Shown here one piece after another: positions 45,921-55,265 of a stretch of DNA of 64,000 nucleotides. The position numbers and the translations under genes were made by a program. The notes beneath the pieces were generated by a model. It was not told the origin of the DNA. It made no database searches and saw only the letters and a list, made by a program, of their open reading frames with translations. The stretch covers positions 62,001-126,000 of the forward strand of contig NZ_JALPRJ010000012.1 in the NCBI RefSeq assembly GCF_030464885.1. The letters run 5' to 3'. Position 1 is the stretch's first letter; each line of letters starts with the position of its first letter. Origin of the DNA: Caballeronia sp. SEWSISQ10-4 2 (lineage in GTDB: Bacteria > Pseudomonadota > Gammaproteobacteria > Burkholderiales > Burkholderiaceae).

Positions 45921-46112
45921 TGGATCTCCAGTTTCAGGTTTGTTTATAAAATATAAGGATTACTATATAATTGGCCTATCTGCTTCCGGTTAGAGTCGAC
46001 TTCATTCACATTGCAGGCCGTTCCTCACGCCGGGATTCTCCGCTCCCGCCCTACCGTGACGGACTGGTTGAAGCTTGACGCTCGGCTCGTCTTTCTATTT
46101 CCTACCCGTCGT

Positions 46113-46367
46113 TCAATGCCTCGTGAAATTCGGTGTACCGCCGGGTCCGTACGGATCGGGATTTCCGAAACGCGGAATAGTGCCGTCCATGCGAGCGCGG
46201 GCCAGTTCCGCGCGCACCTGCTCGCGTGTTTTTGGTCCTTGATTCGCGGCGGCCTGCATTGAGTTTGCGTCCATCCCCTGCACAGGCTGCACAGTTTGCG
46301 CGCTAGCCAGCGTCGATACGCTGAGGGCCGCCGCGGCCATGATCATTGTCAACTTGTTCATTTTCAT
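46113..46367 (-). CDS. DUF4148 domain secreted protein
   Basis: 84 residues: signal peptide ending near STLASAQ, then the DUF4148 core TREQVRAELARARMDGTIP and a Gly/Pro/Asn-rich tail. Periplasmic, function unknown. Second family member in the window (see 21751-22083), and not near it, so scattered paralogs rather than a recent tandem copy. Confidence 0.85.
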   Translation of the reverse strand: MKMNKLTMIMAAAALSVSTLASAQTVQPVQGMDANSMQAAANQGPKTREQVRAELARARMDGTIPRFGNPDPYGPGGTPNFTRH

Positions 46368-47013
46368 CGTTACTCTCCGAAAGGGTCATTTAGAGACCTG
46401 CCGACGCGCCTGCCAATCAGGCATTCCTAAAATTCCACGTCTCCTGGCGCCGGACACTTGAGCGCAAGCTATTGGCCGCGCTTCATAAAGTATTTCGCCC
46501 GTTGATCGGCATTGGTTACACGACATCGAAAAGATGGTCTGTGATCAATTAGGTGGCTTCGTGTTCTCGCTCGTGTTATGCGCGCTTGCGCTAGTTCGCG
46601 TAAGCACAGCAATGGGCACAGAGTTGGCGGATGTCAGGCGCTGCTCAATCCGGCGCGGTGCCATGACCTTTGAAGGAACGGTCAGCAGGCTGTAAGCAGA
46701 CGGTCAGGAATTGCTCGTTCGCTAACGCTAGCGGATGCTTTGGTCTGGTCGGGGGTGAGGAAATACGCGTGTTGGCGGGCGGCCAGACAACGAACGCGGA
46801 GGCACATAACAAGAATTTACAGTGTCGCGGTTTTCGCAGTGATATTGTCACTGATGATGACGAGTAGAGTCTCGTCATCGGCGCAAGTCATACACCTCGT
46901 TGCTAGGGGAAATAGTGTCGCCGGCGGAAGATGCTTCTGAAGATTCCAACCGCGACGTCCTTTGATATTCGTGAAACAGTAAGCGTTCACGTTCAATATA
47001 TACGGTGATTACC
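46368..47013. other. 646-base spacer with two adjacent hairpins
   Basis: No supported coding region. CAGTGA-N5-TCACTG (46837-46853) is followed by GATGACGAG-N6-CTCGTCATC (46856-46879), both perfect. The pair could be regulatory sites, or the end of a small RNA, but no T run follows. The remainder shows nothing recognisable. Confidence 0.5.
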
Positions 47014-47223
47014 ATGGGAATTTTGGATACGGTAGGTGAGATCGTGGGCGCAGTCGCCGCAGTCGAGGCAACCGACAAGGTCGATCCGGATGCGTCACTT
47101 CTGACGAAAGGGATTGCTGCAGTCGCCGGTTTTAAAGGCGCCGGCGCTTTGGAATCGCTAGTAGAAAAGAAAGAGGACGAAGGCGGTACGGAAGCGGCTG
47201 ATAACGCAGCGCCGCAAGCCTGA
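47014..47223 (+). CDS. Small acidic hypothetical protein
   Basis: 69 residues from the ATG at 47014 (an in-frame start at 47005 is possible). The N-terminal half is Gly/Ala/Val-rich and amphipathic (ILDTVGEIVGAVAAVEA); the C-terminal half is acidic (EKKEDEGGTEAADNAAPQ). No family recognised and no strong ribosome site. Kept because the frame is clean and has a protein-like composition. Confidence 0.45.
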   Translation: MGILDTVGEIVGAVAAVEATDKVDPDASLLTKGIAAVAGFKGAGALESLVEKKEDEGGTEAADNAAPQA

Positions 47224-47275
47224 ATCCGGTCGCTCAGGCCAGCCGCTGCGCAAAGGGCTGGCTTGAGCGCAATCG

Positions 47276-48874
47276 CTAAAGCCGAAACACCTCGACAGCG
47301 TCGCTGAGCGTTCTCGCCTGGCTTCTCAGGGACTGCGCCGCAGCAGCGGCTTCTTCAACAAGTGCCGCATTTTGCTGCGTGCTCTGGTCCATGGCCGCAA
47401 CAGCCAGATTGACCTGCTCTATCCCCTTGCTTTGTTCCCCCGCTGCAGCCGAAATCTCCGTCACGATCTGGCAAACGCGTTCGACCGCGCTCACCACGCC
47501 GCCGATGGTCATCCCCGCGCTTTCCACCAGCGTCGAGCCCGCATCGATGTTCGCGCTCGAGTCTTGAATCAGCACCTTGATTTCATGAGCCGCCGATGCA
47601 CTGCGCTGCGCCAGGCTGCGCACCTCACCTGCCACGACTGCAAAACCCCGGCCCTGTTCGCCAGCACGCGCCGCTTCGACTGCAGCGTTGAGCGCGAGGA
47701 TGTTCGTCTGGAACGCAATACCGTCGATCACGCTCGTGATCTCCGAAATCTTCTTCGAATGCGCGGCGATGCCTTGCATCGTGGTCACCACGTTGCTGAC
47801 GACTACGCCTCCCTTCGCGGCCATTTCCGATGCTTGCGTTGCCATCTCGCTCGCTTGCCGGGCGCTCTCGAAGCTGGCTTTTGCCGTCGCTGTGATTTGC
47901 TCCATGCTGCTCGCCGTGGTTTCCAGCGACGCCGCCTGTTGCTCCGTTCGAACGGAGAGGTCGTTATTGCCGCTGGCGATTTCCGTCGCGCCGACGTTGA
48001 TCGATTCGGTACTGGCGCGCACGATCGTCACCGTCTCGACCAGCGATTGCTGCATTTGCTCGAGCGCGCGCAATAACGCGCCCATTTCGTTGTCACGGCC
48101 GGTATCGATGGGATTCGTCAGGTCGCCCGCAGCGATCCGCTGAAACTGGTGAATGGCCTGCTTGACCGGCTTGACGATTGCGTTAAGCAGCGCATGACGC
48201 GCGAACGTACCGACTACCAACGACGCAACCACCGCCGCGGCCAGCAGCCCCAGCATCGTGTGGAAGCGGTCTTGAGCGCTTGTGTAACGCGCCTTCTGAC
48301 GCTCGGTCAGGACGCCTTCCAGCGCAGCTACCTGGGCACCGAAATTGTTTGCCAGTGCTTCTGTTTCAGCGCCCTGGAGTGACTTGTAGGCCGAGAAATC
48401 GCTTTTACCAAGCGCTTCGAACGATGCCTCCAGTCCGTCGTGCAGATACTTTTGACGCGCGGCGACCAAGCGCGTGCGAAGCGCAGTTTCGGCATCGTCC
48501 GCCGACGCAGTCGCCAGGTATGCCCGCACTTCCTCGTCCGAATCGCGATGGTCGCGATGTGCGCCTTCAAGCAACGCCGGCTGAACATCGCCTAATCCGT
48601 ACAGCGCCGCAAAGCTGCCAAGCGCGAGGCGTGCGTGCATCACATGCTCATAGCTGCTTTTGATTTGAAGAAGCGAATGCGTGTCTTCCGTATACATCTT
48701 TTCGATCGCGGAATTGCTGGCCTGGAGCGCAATGGCTGCCAATGCGCTGACCGCAATCAGAAGTGCCGCGAAAACCGTCAGCACTAGCGTAATGCTGGCG
48801 CGCAAGCTGACTTTCCTGAAGCGGTCGAGATATCCCGCAGAATGGGATTCGGCTGGCATTTTTAGTATTTTCAT
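47276..48874 (-). CDS. Methyl-accepting chemotaxis protein (transmembrane)
   Basis: 532 residues in the normal receptor order: TM1 ([20 protein letters not shown]), a ~160-residue helical periplasmic sensor of the four-helix/Tar type, TM2 ([16 protein letters not shown]), a HAMP domain, and a full signalling region with the tip [20 protein letters not shown]. Start at the ATG at 48874 with AGGAG. Ligand unknown; no che genes nearby. Confidence 0.94.
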   Translation of the reverse strand: MKILKMPAESHSAGYLDRFRKVSLRASITLVLTVFAALLIAVSALAAIALQASNSAIEKMYTEDTHSLLQIKSSYEHVMHARLALGSFAALYGLGDVQPALLEGAHRDHRDSDEEVRAYLATASADDAETALRTRLVAARQKYLHDGLEASFEALGKSDFSAYKSLQGAETEALANNFGAQVAALEGVLTERQKARYTSAQDRFHTMLGLLAAAVVASLVVGTFARHALLNAIVKPVKQAIHQFQRIAAGDLTNPIDTGRDNEMGALLRALEQMQQSLVETVTIVRASTESINVGATEIASGNNDLSVRTEQQAASLETTASSMEQITATAKASFESARQASEMATQASEMAAKGGVVVSNVVTTMQGIAAHSKKISEITSVIDGIAFQTNILALNAAVEAARAGEQGRGFAVVAGEVRSLAQRSASAAHEIKVLIQDSSANIDAGSTLVESAGMTIGGVVSAVERVCQIVTEISAAAGEQSKGIEQVNLAVAAMDQSTQQNAALVEEAAAAAQSLRSQARTLSDAVEVFRL

Positions 48875-49051
48875 CGGGTCGTCTCCTATGGATCGCATAC
48901 CTTGTATCGAAGGTATATCGGCGGGTGGGAGACGACACTGGAGGGCTCTGCGATGAATAAATCGAACCTGCCCAATTAGCGGGATTTTAGCGTCGTTATA
49001 AGCCTTTTATTAGGTTAACGAATCGACGGACCTCGGCCTTCCCCACGCTGC

Positions 49052-49087
49052 CACCTTGCACTTCCGTTTGCCGGGATGTGCAAGGTG
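49052..49087. repeat. 10-base-stem hairpin between chemoreceptor and phosphatase
   Basis: CACCTTGCAC-N16-GTGCAAGGTG, perfect stem, 35 bases beyond the phosphatase stop. No T run. Possibly a factor-dependent terminator region for the phosphatase mRNA. Confidence 0.45.
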
Positions 49088-49121
49088 TTCGCTTATGCGC
49101 CAGTTAGCGAGACGCCGCGGA

Positions 49122-50807
49122 TCAGCTCCGACGCTCCTTGGAGAGCGTGATTGTCTCGAACAGCTCGTAGTTCGCAGTCGGCGTCTGGTCGGCGCCAGGG
49201 GCGTGGTAGTAGTTCATCCTAATCGTGGTCTTGCCGCCCCGCTTGCCCGGATCGAAATCGAACACGGCGATGCCGTAGCCAGTGCCGGTATCGCGCTGGG
49301 CCGACCAGATGGCGTCTTCCAGGGCATCGGCAGGCTGACGCACGAACGTGTTCGCCGTGGTCCCGGCCATCGGACGATTGGGCTTGGTGAACACCTTTGC
49401 CTGCGGATTGCCGGTCCCGACGTCCAGTCCATAGACATCCAGGGGCGCACTGGTGCCGCCACCGCCCAGGATCAGGTGGATCGTGCCGTGGCTCGTGTCG
49501 AAGGCGCCATCGGCAGGATGCGACGTGATGACCGGACGCGGTTGCAAGGTATCCACGGGTTGGCCCGTCGCGGCATCCGTGCCCGCATGATGATTGCACC
49601 CACGCACGGGAAAGCTGCGTTCGTAGTCGTGGTCATGGCCGCAGAGCACGAGATCGACGCCGTAGCGGTCGAAAAGGGGCAGCCACGCCTCCCGGATGCC
49701 CTTGTCGGAACCGTTGCCGGTCTTCGAAGAAGTCAGCGCGTCCTGGTGCATCTGGACGACGATCCAGTCGATGTCATCGTCCTCCGCCGCCTTGCGCAAT
49801 GTCTCGCTTAACCAACGGGTCTGCTCGCCGCCACTGTAGCCGCGAATGTAGAACGACGTCCCCGGGGCGATCGGTGGATTGCCGGTGCTCGCGGCCGGCA
49901 CCAGCGGGCTCGGGCCGGCTACGAAAGCGGCCGCATCCTGATAGACGACGTCGTCGGCGTCGAGCGAAATGAACAGCACCGAACTCACACGAAAGCTGTA
50001 CCAGCGACCGGGAAAGCGGGTGCCGTTCTCGGGCAACGTATAACGCGCGAGGTAGGAATCCAGGCCTTGCTCGCCGTTGTGAAATTCGACTTCGTGATTA
50101 CCCGGACAAGGCATCCAGGGGCGATTGGCCGCCGAGGTCTGGGCATTGTTGCCGAAGTCGCGCCATACCTCGGGCTGATGCGTCGGGTTCAGGTTGGCGT
50201 AGCAGAGATCGCCGTTCAGCAAATGAAACAGCGGCTGGAAACGCTCCACTGCCTGCACGGCGAAGCGGCTCTGAGGCGACGAGAGCACCCAACCGGTATT
50301 GGGCGTGGCAAGGTCGCCGTAGCTGGTCCAGCGGAACGGGGCGTCACCCCGCGGGGCAGTCTGGAAAGTCGCGCTGAAGGGATGAGTTGTGTTGCTGTCG
50401 TTGTCGGCGGTGACTTCGTATTCGTAGTTAGTCCCGGGTTTCAGGCCTCGCAGACGCGCGTGATAGGTACAAACAATCTCACCGTTGAGTCCATCGGTAT
50501 AGGTGCGCTGTATGCCATGCACTGTTGCCTTGGCCTCGCCGGCACGACCAAAGCGCACTCGCGGGTTGACCGCCGCCGCAAGCGACGCCCAGGAGATCAC
50601 GATCTCGGTCGCCGGCTCGTTGCCCCAGGTCAGGTGGATCTGTTCGGGCGTACCGTCCGGGCTTGCCGCAGCGGCCCTGCTCGTCGAAGCCAGACTGCCT
50701 GCAGCCGTGGCCAGTCCGGAAGCTCCGGCCAGCTTAAGAAAACCACGCCGCGAAACGGTTGCAATCTGCTCGGCAAGCGGAATATCGTCAATGTTCTTGT
50801 TCGACAT
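49122..50807 (-). CDS. Tat-exported metallophosphatase (purple acid phosphatase-like)
   Basis: About 561 residues. A twin-arginine signal (SRRGFLKLAGASG) predicts folded export to the periplasm. Next is a fibronectin-like N-terminal domain, then a calcineurin-type domain with YGDLATP, the metal motif GNHE, a His near VVQMHQD, and GHDHDYER. It hydrolyses phosphate mono- or diesters. Start at MSNKN (50807); the frame runs to 51002 but that part lacks protein character. Oddly the first Asp motif is GDLAT rather than GDxG. Confidence 0.9.
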   Translation of the reverse strand: MSNKNIDDIPLAEQIATVSRRGFLKLAGASGLATAAGSLASTSRAAAASPDGTPEQIHLTWGNEPATEIVISWASLAAAVNPRVRFGRAGEAKATVHGIQRTYTDGLNGEIVCTYHARLRGLKPGTNYEYEVTADNDSNTTHPFSATFQTAPRGDAPFRWTSYGDLATPNTGWVLSSPQSRFAVQAVERFQPLFHLLNGDLCYANLNPTHQPEVWRDFGNNAQTSAANRPWMPCPGNHEVEFHNGEQGLDSYLARYTLPENGTRFPGRWYSFRVSSVLFISLDADDVVYQDAAAFVAGPSPLVPAASTGNPPIAPGTSFYIRGYSGGEQTRWLSETLRKAAEDDDIDWIVVQMHQDALTSSKTGNGSDKGIREAWLPLFDRYGVDLVLCGHDHDYERSFPVRGCNHHAGTDAATGQPVDTLQPRPVITSHPADGAFDTSHGTIHLILGGGGTSAPLDVYGLDVGTGNPQAKVFTKPNRPMAGTTANTFVRQPADALEDAIWSAQRDTGTGYGIAVFDFDPGKRGGKTTIRMNYYHAPGADQTPTANYELFETITLSKERRS

Positions 50808-51077
50808 GTCTGGTGTTCTCGTCCTTGGGGGGAAAGGCCAGCGCAAGGCTCTCACGAAGACCGGGAGCGCAGACTGGCATGAAACCGGACCGCAGCGTAC
50901 CGGCCCGAAGAACTCCATTATTGCCAGGCGTGTTACCGGGCGATGACATCGTGGCCGTGATCCACAACATGAAGCGCAGCAGAACCGGTCTGTCCTTAGC
51001 ATAGGCCGTAGTGCTCAGCACGCAAACGAGGTTATTCTTCGATAAACCCGATCGATCCCCCTTTGGAGTCTCCAGTC

Positions 51078-52145
51078 ATGCAAATAGTCAGTCGTTTCGC
51101 GTTCCTGGCTTTGACGTGTAGTGTTATCGGCTTGTCGCATGCATCGAATGCATCGGCGGACTCCGCAGATCAGCGACGCAGCTTCACCCAGGTCGTGTCG
51201 TTCGGAGACAGTCTTTCGGATGTAGGCACCTATGCGTATGCCCGGCAATTCGGCGGTGGCGCGTACACGACCAATCCCGGCGCTGTCTCTGTACAGGTTA
51301 TCGCGGAACACTATGGATCGCGCCTTACGCCCGCGCTGACCGGCGGCTTCGGACAGGCTAGCGTCGTTCATCCGGAAGGATTCGGCTACGCCCAGGGAGG
51401 CGCCCGGGTGGCGGGCGCGCCGAACCCTGGCGACGCAACCGGCGATACCGGCGAGCTGCAGACCCCACTGACTTCGCAGGTGGCCGCCTATCTCAAGACG
51501 CACACACACTTCACCGCACAGCAGCTCGTGCTGATGCAAGGCGGGGCCAACGACGTTCAGGACGCCTATGGCGCGTGGGCGGGAATGATTGCGAACGGCG
51601 GCGATCCGGCCGCCTCTCTGCAGGCGGTGGAGCCGTCGCTGCGACAAGCGGCGCAACAACTCGCGGGACTGGTGCACAACGTGCAGCAACATGGCGCCAC
51701 GCATATCGTCGTACAAAACGTACCCGACATCAGCAAGGCGCCAATCGCAAACATTGTCGAGCAGCAATTGCCGGGCTCCGCGAAAGTGCTTCGGCGTCTT
51801 GCGCAGGTATTCAACACCGCTCTGGATGAAGCGCTACCTTCCTCGCCATCCGTGCTGCGAGTCGATGCGTTCACGTTCATCGATGAAACATCGGAGAACT
51901 ATCGCCAGCTTGGTTTTCGCTTCAACGGCAGCAGCGGCACCAACGTAGCGTGCAATCCGGCGAACCTTCCTTCGGAATTCCAGGCCGACGACACCAGCGC
52001 ACTGTTCTGCTCGCGCTCGACCTACGTCTCCCCGGATGCCGACCGCATCTACATGTTCGCCGACGCTTATCATCCGACCACTCACCTGCAAAAACTCATA
52101 GCGGACTATGTCGTTGTCCGGATCGATAAATGGTTGCGCGATTAG
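51078..52145 (+). CDS. Secreted GDSL lipase/esterase
   Basis: 355 residues. Signal peptide (LALTCSVIGLSHASNASA), then block I SFGDSLSDVG with the nucleophile Ser, block III GGANDV with the oxyanion Asn, and the C-terminal DAYHPT with catalytic Asp and His. No autotransporter barrel follows, so it is a soluble periplasmic or extracellular esterase. Start at the ATG at 51078. Divergent from the phosphatase gene; both exported hydrolases. Confidence 0.9.
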   Translation: MQIVSRFAFLALTCSVIGLSHASNASADSADQRRSFTQVVSFGDSLSDVGTYAYARQFGGGAYTTNPGAVSVQVIAEHYGSRLTPALTGGFGQASVVHPEGFGYAQGGARVAGAPNPGDATGDTGELQTPLTSQVAAYLKTHTHFTAQQLVLMQGGANDVQDAYGAWAGMIANGGDPAASLQAVEPSLRQAAQQLAGLVHNVQQHGATHIVVQNVPDISKAPIANIVEQQLPGSAKVLRRLAQVFNTALDEALPSSPSVLRVDAFTFIDETSENYRQLGFRFNGSSGTNVACNPANLPSEFQADDTSALFCSRSTYVSPDADRIYMFADAYHPTTHLQKLIADYVVVRIDKWLRD

Positions 52146-52154
52146 GTCATCGCC

Positions 52155-53006
52155 TTAGCCCTTCGTTGCCCCGAACGTCAGCCCGGCAACGAAGTGCCGC
52201 TGCATCGCGAAGAACATCATCACCGAAGGCAATGCCGCGAGTATCGAACCTGCGGAGACGAGGTTCCATGCCGTCACCCACTGTCCCTTGAGCGCGGCGA
52301 CACCCACGGTGATCGGCGCCGCCTCATCGCCTGTGGTGAGACATAACGCCCAAAAATAGTCGTTCCAGACGAACGTAAATACGAGAATCGCCAGCGCGGC
52401 CAACGCCGGACGGATCAACGGCAAGACGATTCGAAAGAACACCGTCCACTCATTCGCGCCTTCGATCCGCGCCGCCTCGACCAACTCGAACGGCAACTGC
52501 TTGATGAAATTGCGCAAGAACAGCGCGCAAAAACCGGTCTGAAACGAGACATGAAACAAGATGAGCGCGCCGACGGTGTTGAAGATGCCCATCTGCAAGG
52601 ACAGGTCCCGCACCGGGATCATCAGGATCTGAATGGGCACGAAATTCCCCGCGACAAACGTCGCGAATAACGCCGAGTTGCCGCGGAACGAATAGATCGC
52701 CAAGGCGAAACCGGCCATCGAAGCCAGCACGATTGACCCGACTACAGCCGGCACAGTGATAAGCACGCTGTTCCACAAATAGTGGAGCATCGGCGAAGTC
52801 GTGAGCGCATCGCTGTAATTGGCAATCAGCGAGAAGTGCCTCGGCCAACCCCAGTAATTGCCTTCGACGAGTTCATCGGAGGAACGAATGGAGGTGACCA
52901 TCACCGCGATCAACGGCAACAACCAGATCACCAGCGCGACCGGCAACGACAACTTGTAAAGCGCCCGGTTGACGGGCTTCCACTTGGCGACGGGCATTGG
53001 GAACAT
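52155..53006 (-). CDS. Carbohydrate ABC transporter permease (MalG type)
   Basis: 283 residues, six membrane segments, with the cytoplasmic EAA loop ELVEAARIEGANEWTVFFRI that docks to the ATPase. AGGAG precedes the ATG. Last gene of the galactoside operon, 13 bases after the MalF-type gene. Confidence 0.94.
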   Translation of the reverse strand: MFPMPVAKWKPVNRALYKLSLPVALVIWLLPLIAVMVTSIRSSDELVEGNYWGWPRHFSLIANYSDALTTSPMLHYLWNSVLITVPAVVGSIVLASMAGFALAIYSFRGNSALFATFVAGNFVPIQILMIPVRDLSLQMGIFNTVGALILFHVSFQTGFCALFLRNFIKQLPFELVEAARIEGANEWTVFFRIVLPLIRPALAALAILVFTFVWNDYFWALCLTTGDEAAPITVGVAALKGQWVTAWNLVSAGSILAALPSVMMFFAMQRHFVAGLTFGATKG

Positions 53007-53019
53007 GGAGCGCTCCTGG

Positions 53020-53928
53020 CTATTGCTCGGTGCGCAACATTCTGCGCAAGTGATAAACGATGTACACCATCATGATCGCGAACAGCACCACGGCAATGGC
53101 GGCCGAATAACCGATGCGGTAATACTTGATCGCCTGGTCGTACATGTAGTAAGCCAGCACCGTCGAGCTTTCGAACGGACCGCCACCGCTCATCACGGCA
53201 ATCAGATCGAAGCTTCGCAATGCACCGATGATTGTGACCACGATCGCCATGAAGGTGGTCGGCCGGAGCTGCGGCAAGACGACGTGCCACAACATGGTCC
53301 AGCCCTTCGCGCCTTCCATCCGGGCCGCTTCTATCTGCTCGGAATTAAGCGACGTCAATCCGGTCAGGTACAGGATCATGCAGTAGGCGGTCTGCGGCCA
53401 GAGCGCAGCGAAGATGATGCCGAAGGTCACGTAACGCGCGTCCCCCAGCACCGGCACCCCGTGTCCGAGAATCAGCTTCAGCAAACCGAAGGTCGGGTCG
53501 TAGAACCAGCTGAACATCAAACCGACTACCACGCCGGACAACACGAACGGCGCGAAGAACAGCGACTTCACCATGCGGATACCGCGCACCGCCTGGTTCA
53601 GGTACAACGCAACGGCGAGACCCATCGGCGGTGCGAGCAGGAACAGGATCAACCACAGCACGTTGTTCTTTAGCGCGGTGTAGAACGTGGGCGCATGGAA
53701 CAGCTCTATGTAGTTATCGAAACCGGCGAAGGTTTTCTCCGTCATCCCGTCCCAGTTGTAAAAGCTGAGCCTGAGGCTGGAGACGATCGGCCAGATCACA
53801 TAGATTGCCACCATGATGCAAGCGGGCGCAAGGAACAGGAACGCGGCCAGCCGCTGCTGCCGCGCAGTGGCCGACATTCTTCTGCGGCGCTTCGTTTTCA
53901 TCGCCGGAACGCTGAGGGTTTCGGACAT
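53020..53928 (-). CDS. Carbohydrate ABC transporter permease (MalF type)
   Basis: 302 residues with an N-terminal basic stretch, six membrane segments and the EAA loop EQIEAARMEGAKGWTMLWHV. Partner of the MalG-type permease encoded next. AGGAG precedes the ATG; it follows the binding-protein gene by 57 bases. Confidence 0.94.
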   Translation of the reverse strand: MSETLSVPAMKTKRRRRMSATARQQRLAAFLFLAPACIMVAIYVIWPIVSSLRLSFYNWDGMTEKTFAGFDNYIELFHAPTFYTALKNNVLWLILFLLAPPMGLAVALYLNQAVRGIRMVKSLFFAPFVLSGVVVGLMFSWFYDPTFGLLKLILGHGVPVLGDARYVTFGIIFAALWPQTAYCMILYLTGLTSLNSEQIEAARMEGAKGWTMLWHVVLPQLRPTTFMAIVVTIIGALRSFDLIAVMSGGGPFESSTVLAYYMYDQAIKYYRIGYSAAIAVVLFAIMMVYIVYHLRRMLRTEQ

Positions 53929-53985
53929 GCCGTGCTCTCCTGATCGCCAGGGCGGCTCGCGGTCGTCGCGAGCCGCCGTCCCGCG

Positions 53986-55230
53986 CTACTTCTTGTAGAT
54001 ACGCTTGCGCGTGGCTTCGAGCTGCGTCAGGATCGCGTCCAGCTGGCTCGGATCGGACACGAACTGCTGCATGCCCTTCATTCCTTCGTCAGCCATCTCC
54101 TTGGTCATGTCGCGGTCGTAGAACTGGGCAATGCCACCCTTCGTCTGCGAGAGGATCTGGAAGCCGATCTTCGAGACAGGATCGTCCGGTTCCGGCGACT
54201 TGCTATTGGCCGGCAGCGAGCCCAAGCCCTTCGCGAGTAGCGCGCTGATCTCAGGCGTTTCCACGAATGCCAGGAACGTGTGCGCGTCCGCCTTGTTCTT
54301 CGCCTTCGACGGAATATGCAGCGACTCCACCGGGCCGTCTTCGGCAGTCGGCACGTTGTTGTCGATGATCGGGAACTGGAAAAAGCCCATCTGCGGCTTG
54401 ATGTTCTCCGGGAACCCGCCGGTAATGAACGTGCCCATCAGCATCATGGCGGCCTTACCCTGGAACAGGAACGGCTGCACGGCGTCGAGGTCGTAGGAAA
54501 GCGAGTTGTCGATGAACACCTTGTCGTCGATCAATCCCTTCCACGCGGTGTAGACCTTCTTCACGCGCGGATCGGTGTAGGCCACGTCCCCTGCCATCAG
54601 CTTCTGATGGAACGCGTTGCCGTTGATGCGCAGGTCGAGGTAGTCGAACCAGCCGGCAAGTGTCCACGCATCCCGGCCTGCTACCGCAACCGGCGCAATG
54701 CCGGCGGCTTTCAGCTTCTTGCAGGCATCGAGGAATTCTGTCCACGTCTTCGGCTCGGCCGTAATGCCGACCTTCTGGAACAAGTCCTTGCGGTAGAACA
54801 TACCCCACGCGTAATACACGGTCGGCGCCGAATATTGCTTGCCGTTGTACGTGGACGATTCTTTCGTCGACGCGTACATCGCGTTCCAGCCATTCTTGTT
54901 CCAGTCGGGCGTCAGGTCTTCGAACAGGCCACGCTTTGCGTAGTACGCCATGCGCTCGCCGTTGTGCCAGTTGACAATATCGGGCGCGACGGTCGTGAGC
55001 CAACCCGGCAGTTGCACTTTGTAGGCCTCTTCATCGACGAAAGTCGCCTTCACGTCAATATCCGGATGCGCCTTCTTGAAGGCGTCGAAGGTCTGCTGCC
55101 AGACCGCGCGCTGGCTTGCACCCTTGAACGCGATGTTCGCGGTCAGGGTGCCCGCCTGCGCAATGCTGGCCGTAGCTAATGCGACCGCCAGTGCAGCGCC
55201 GGTCAGTCCGTGGCGAATCAAGGTTTTCAT
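53986..55230 (-). CDS. Carbohydrate ABC transporter substrate-binding protein
   Basis: 414 residues. Signal peptide (cleavage near SIAQAGTLT) and a family 1 sugar-binding protein fold with repeated Trp/Tyr residues (WQQTFDAFKKAHPDID, YAWGMFYRKDLF). Periplasmic. GAGGAG precedes the ATG. Placed between beta-galactosidase and permease genes, so galactosides or galacto-oligosaccharides are the likely ligands. Confidence 0.93.
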   Translation of the reverse strand: MKTLIRHGLTGAALAVALATASIAQAGTLTANIAFKGASQRAVWQQTFDAFKKAHPDIDVKATFVDEEAYKVQLPGWLTTVAPDIVNWHNGERMAYYAKRGLFEDLTPDWNKNGWNAMYASTKESSTYNGKQYSAPTVYYAWGMFYRKDLFQKVGITAEPKTWTEFLDACKKLKAAGIAPVAVAGRDAWTLAGWFDYLDLRINGNAFHQKLMAGDVAYTDPRVKKVYTAWKGLIDDKVFIDNSLSYDLDAVQPFLFQGKAAMMLMGTFITGGFPENIKPQMGFFQFPIIDNNVPTAEDGPVESLHIPSKAKNKADAHTFLAFVETPEISALLAKGLGSLPANSKSPEPDDPVSKIGFQILSQTKGGIAQFYDRDMTKEMADEGMKGMQQFVSDPSQLDAILTQLEATRKRIYKK

Positions 55231-55265
55231 GCGTGTCTCCTCATCGATGGGTGTTGTGTGCTTCC

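Noticed and set aside
46645-46940. Small frames on both strands around 46.7-46.9 kb
   Set aside because: They overlap each other, lack ribosome sites and family motifs, and the region contains hairpins instead.
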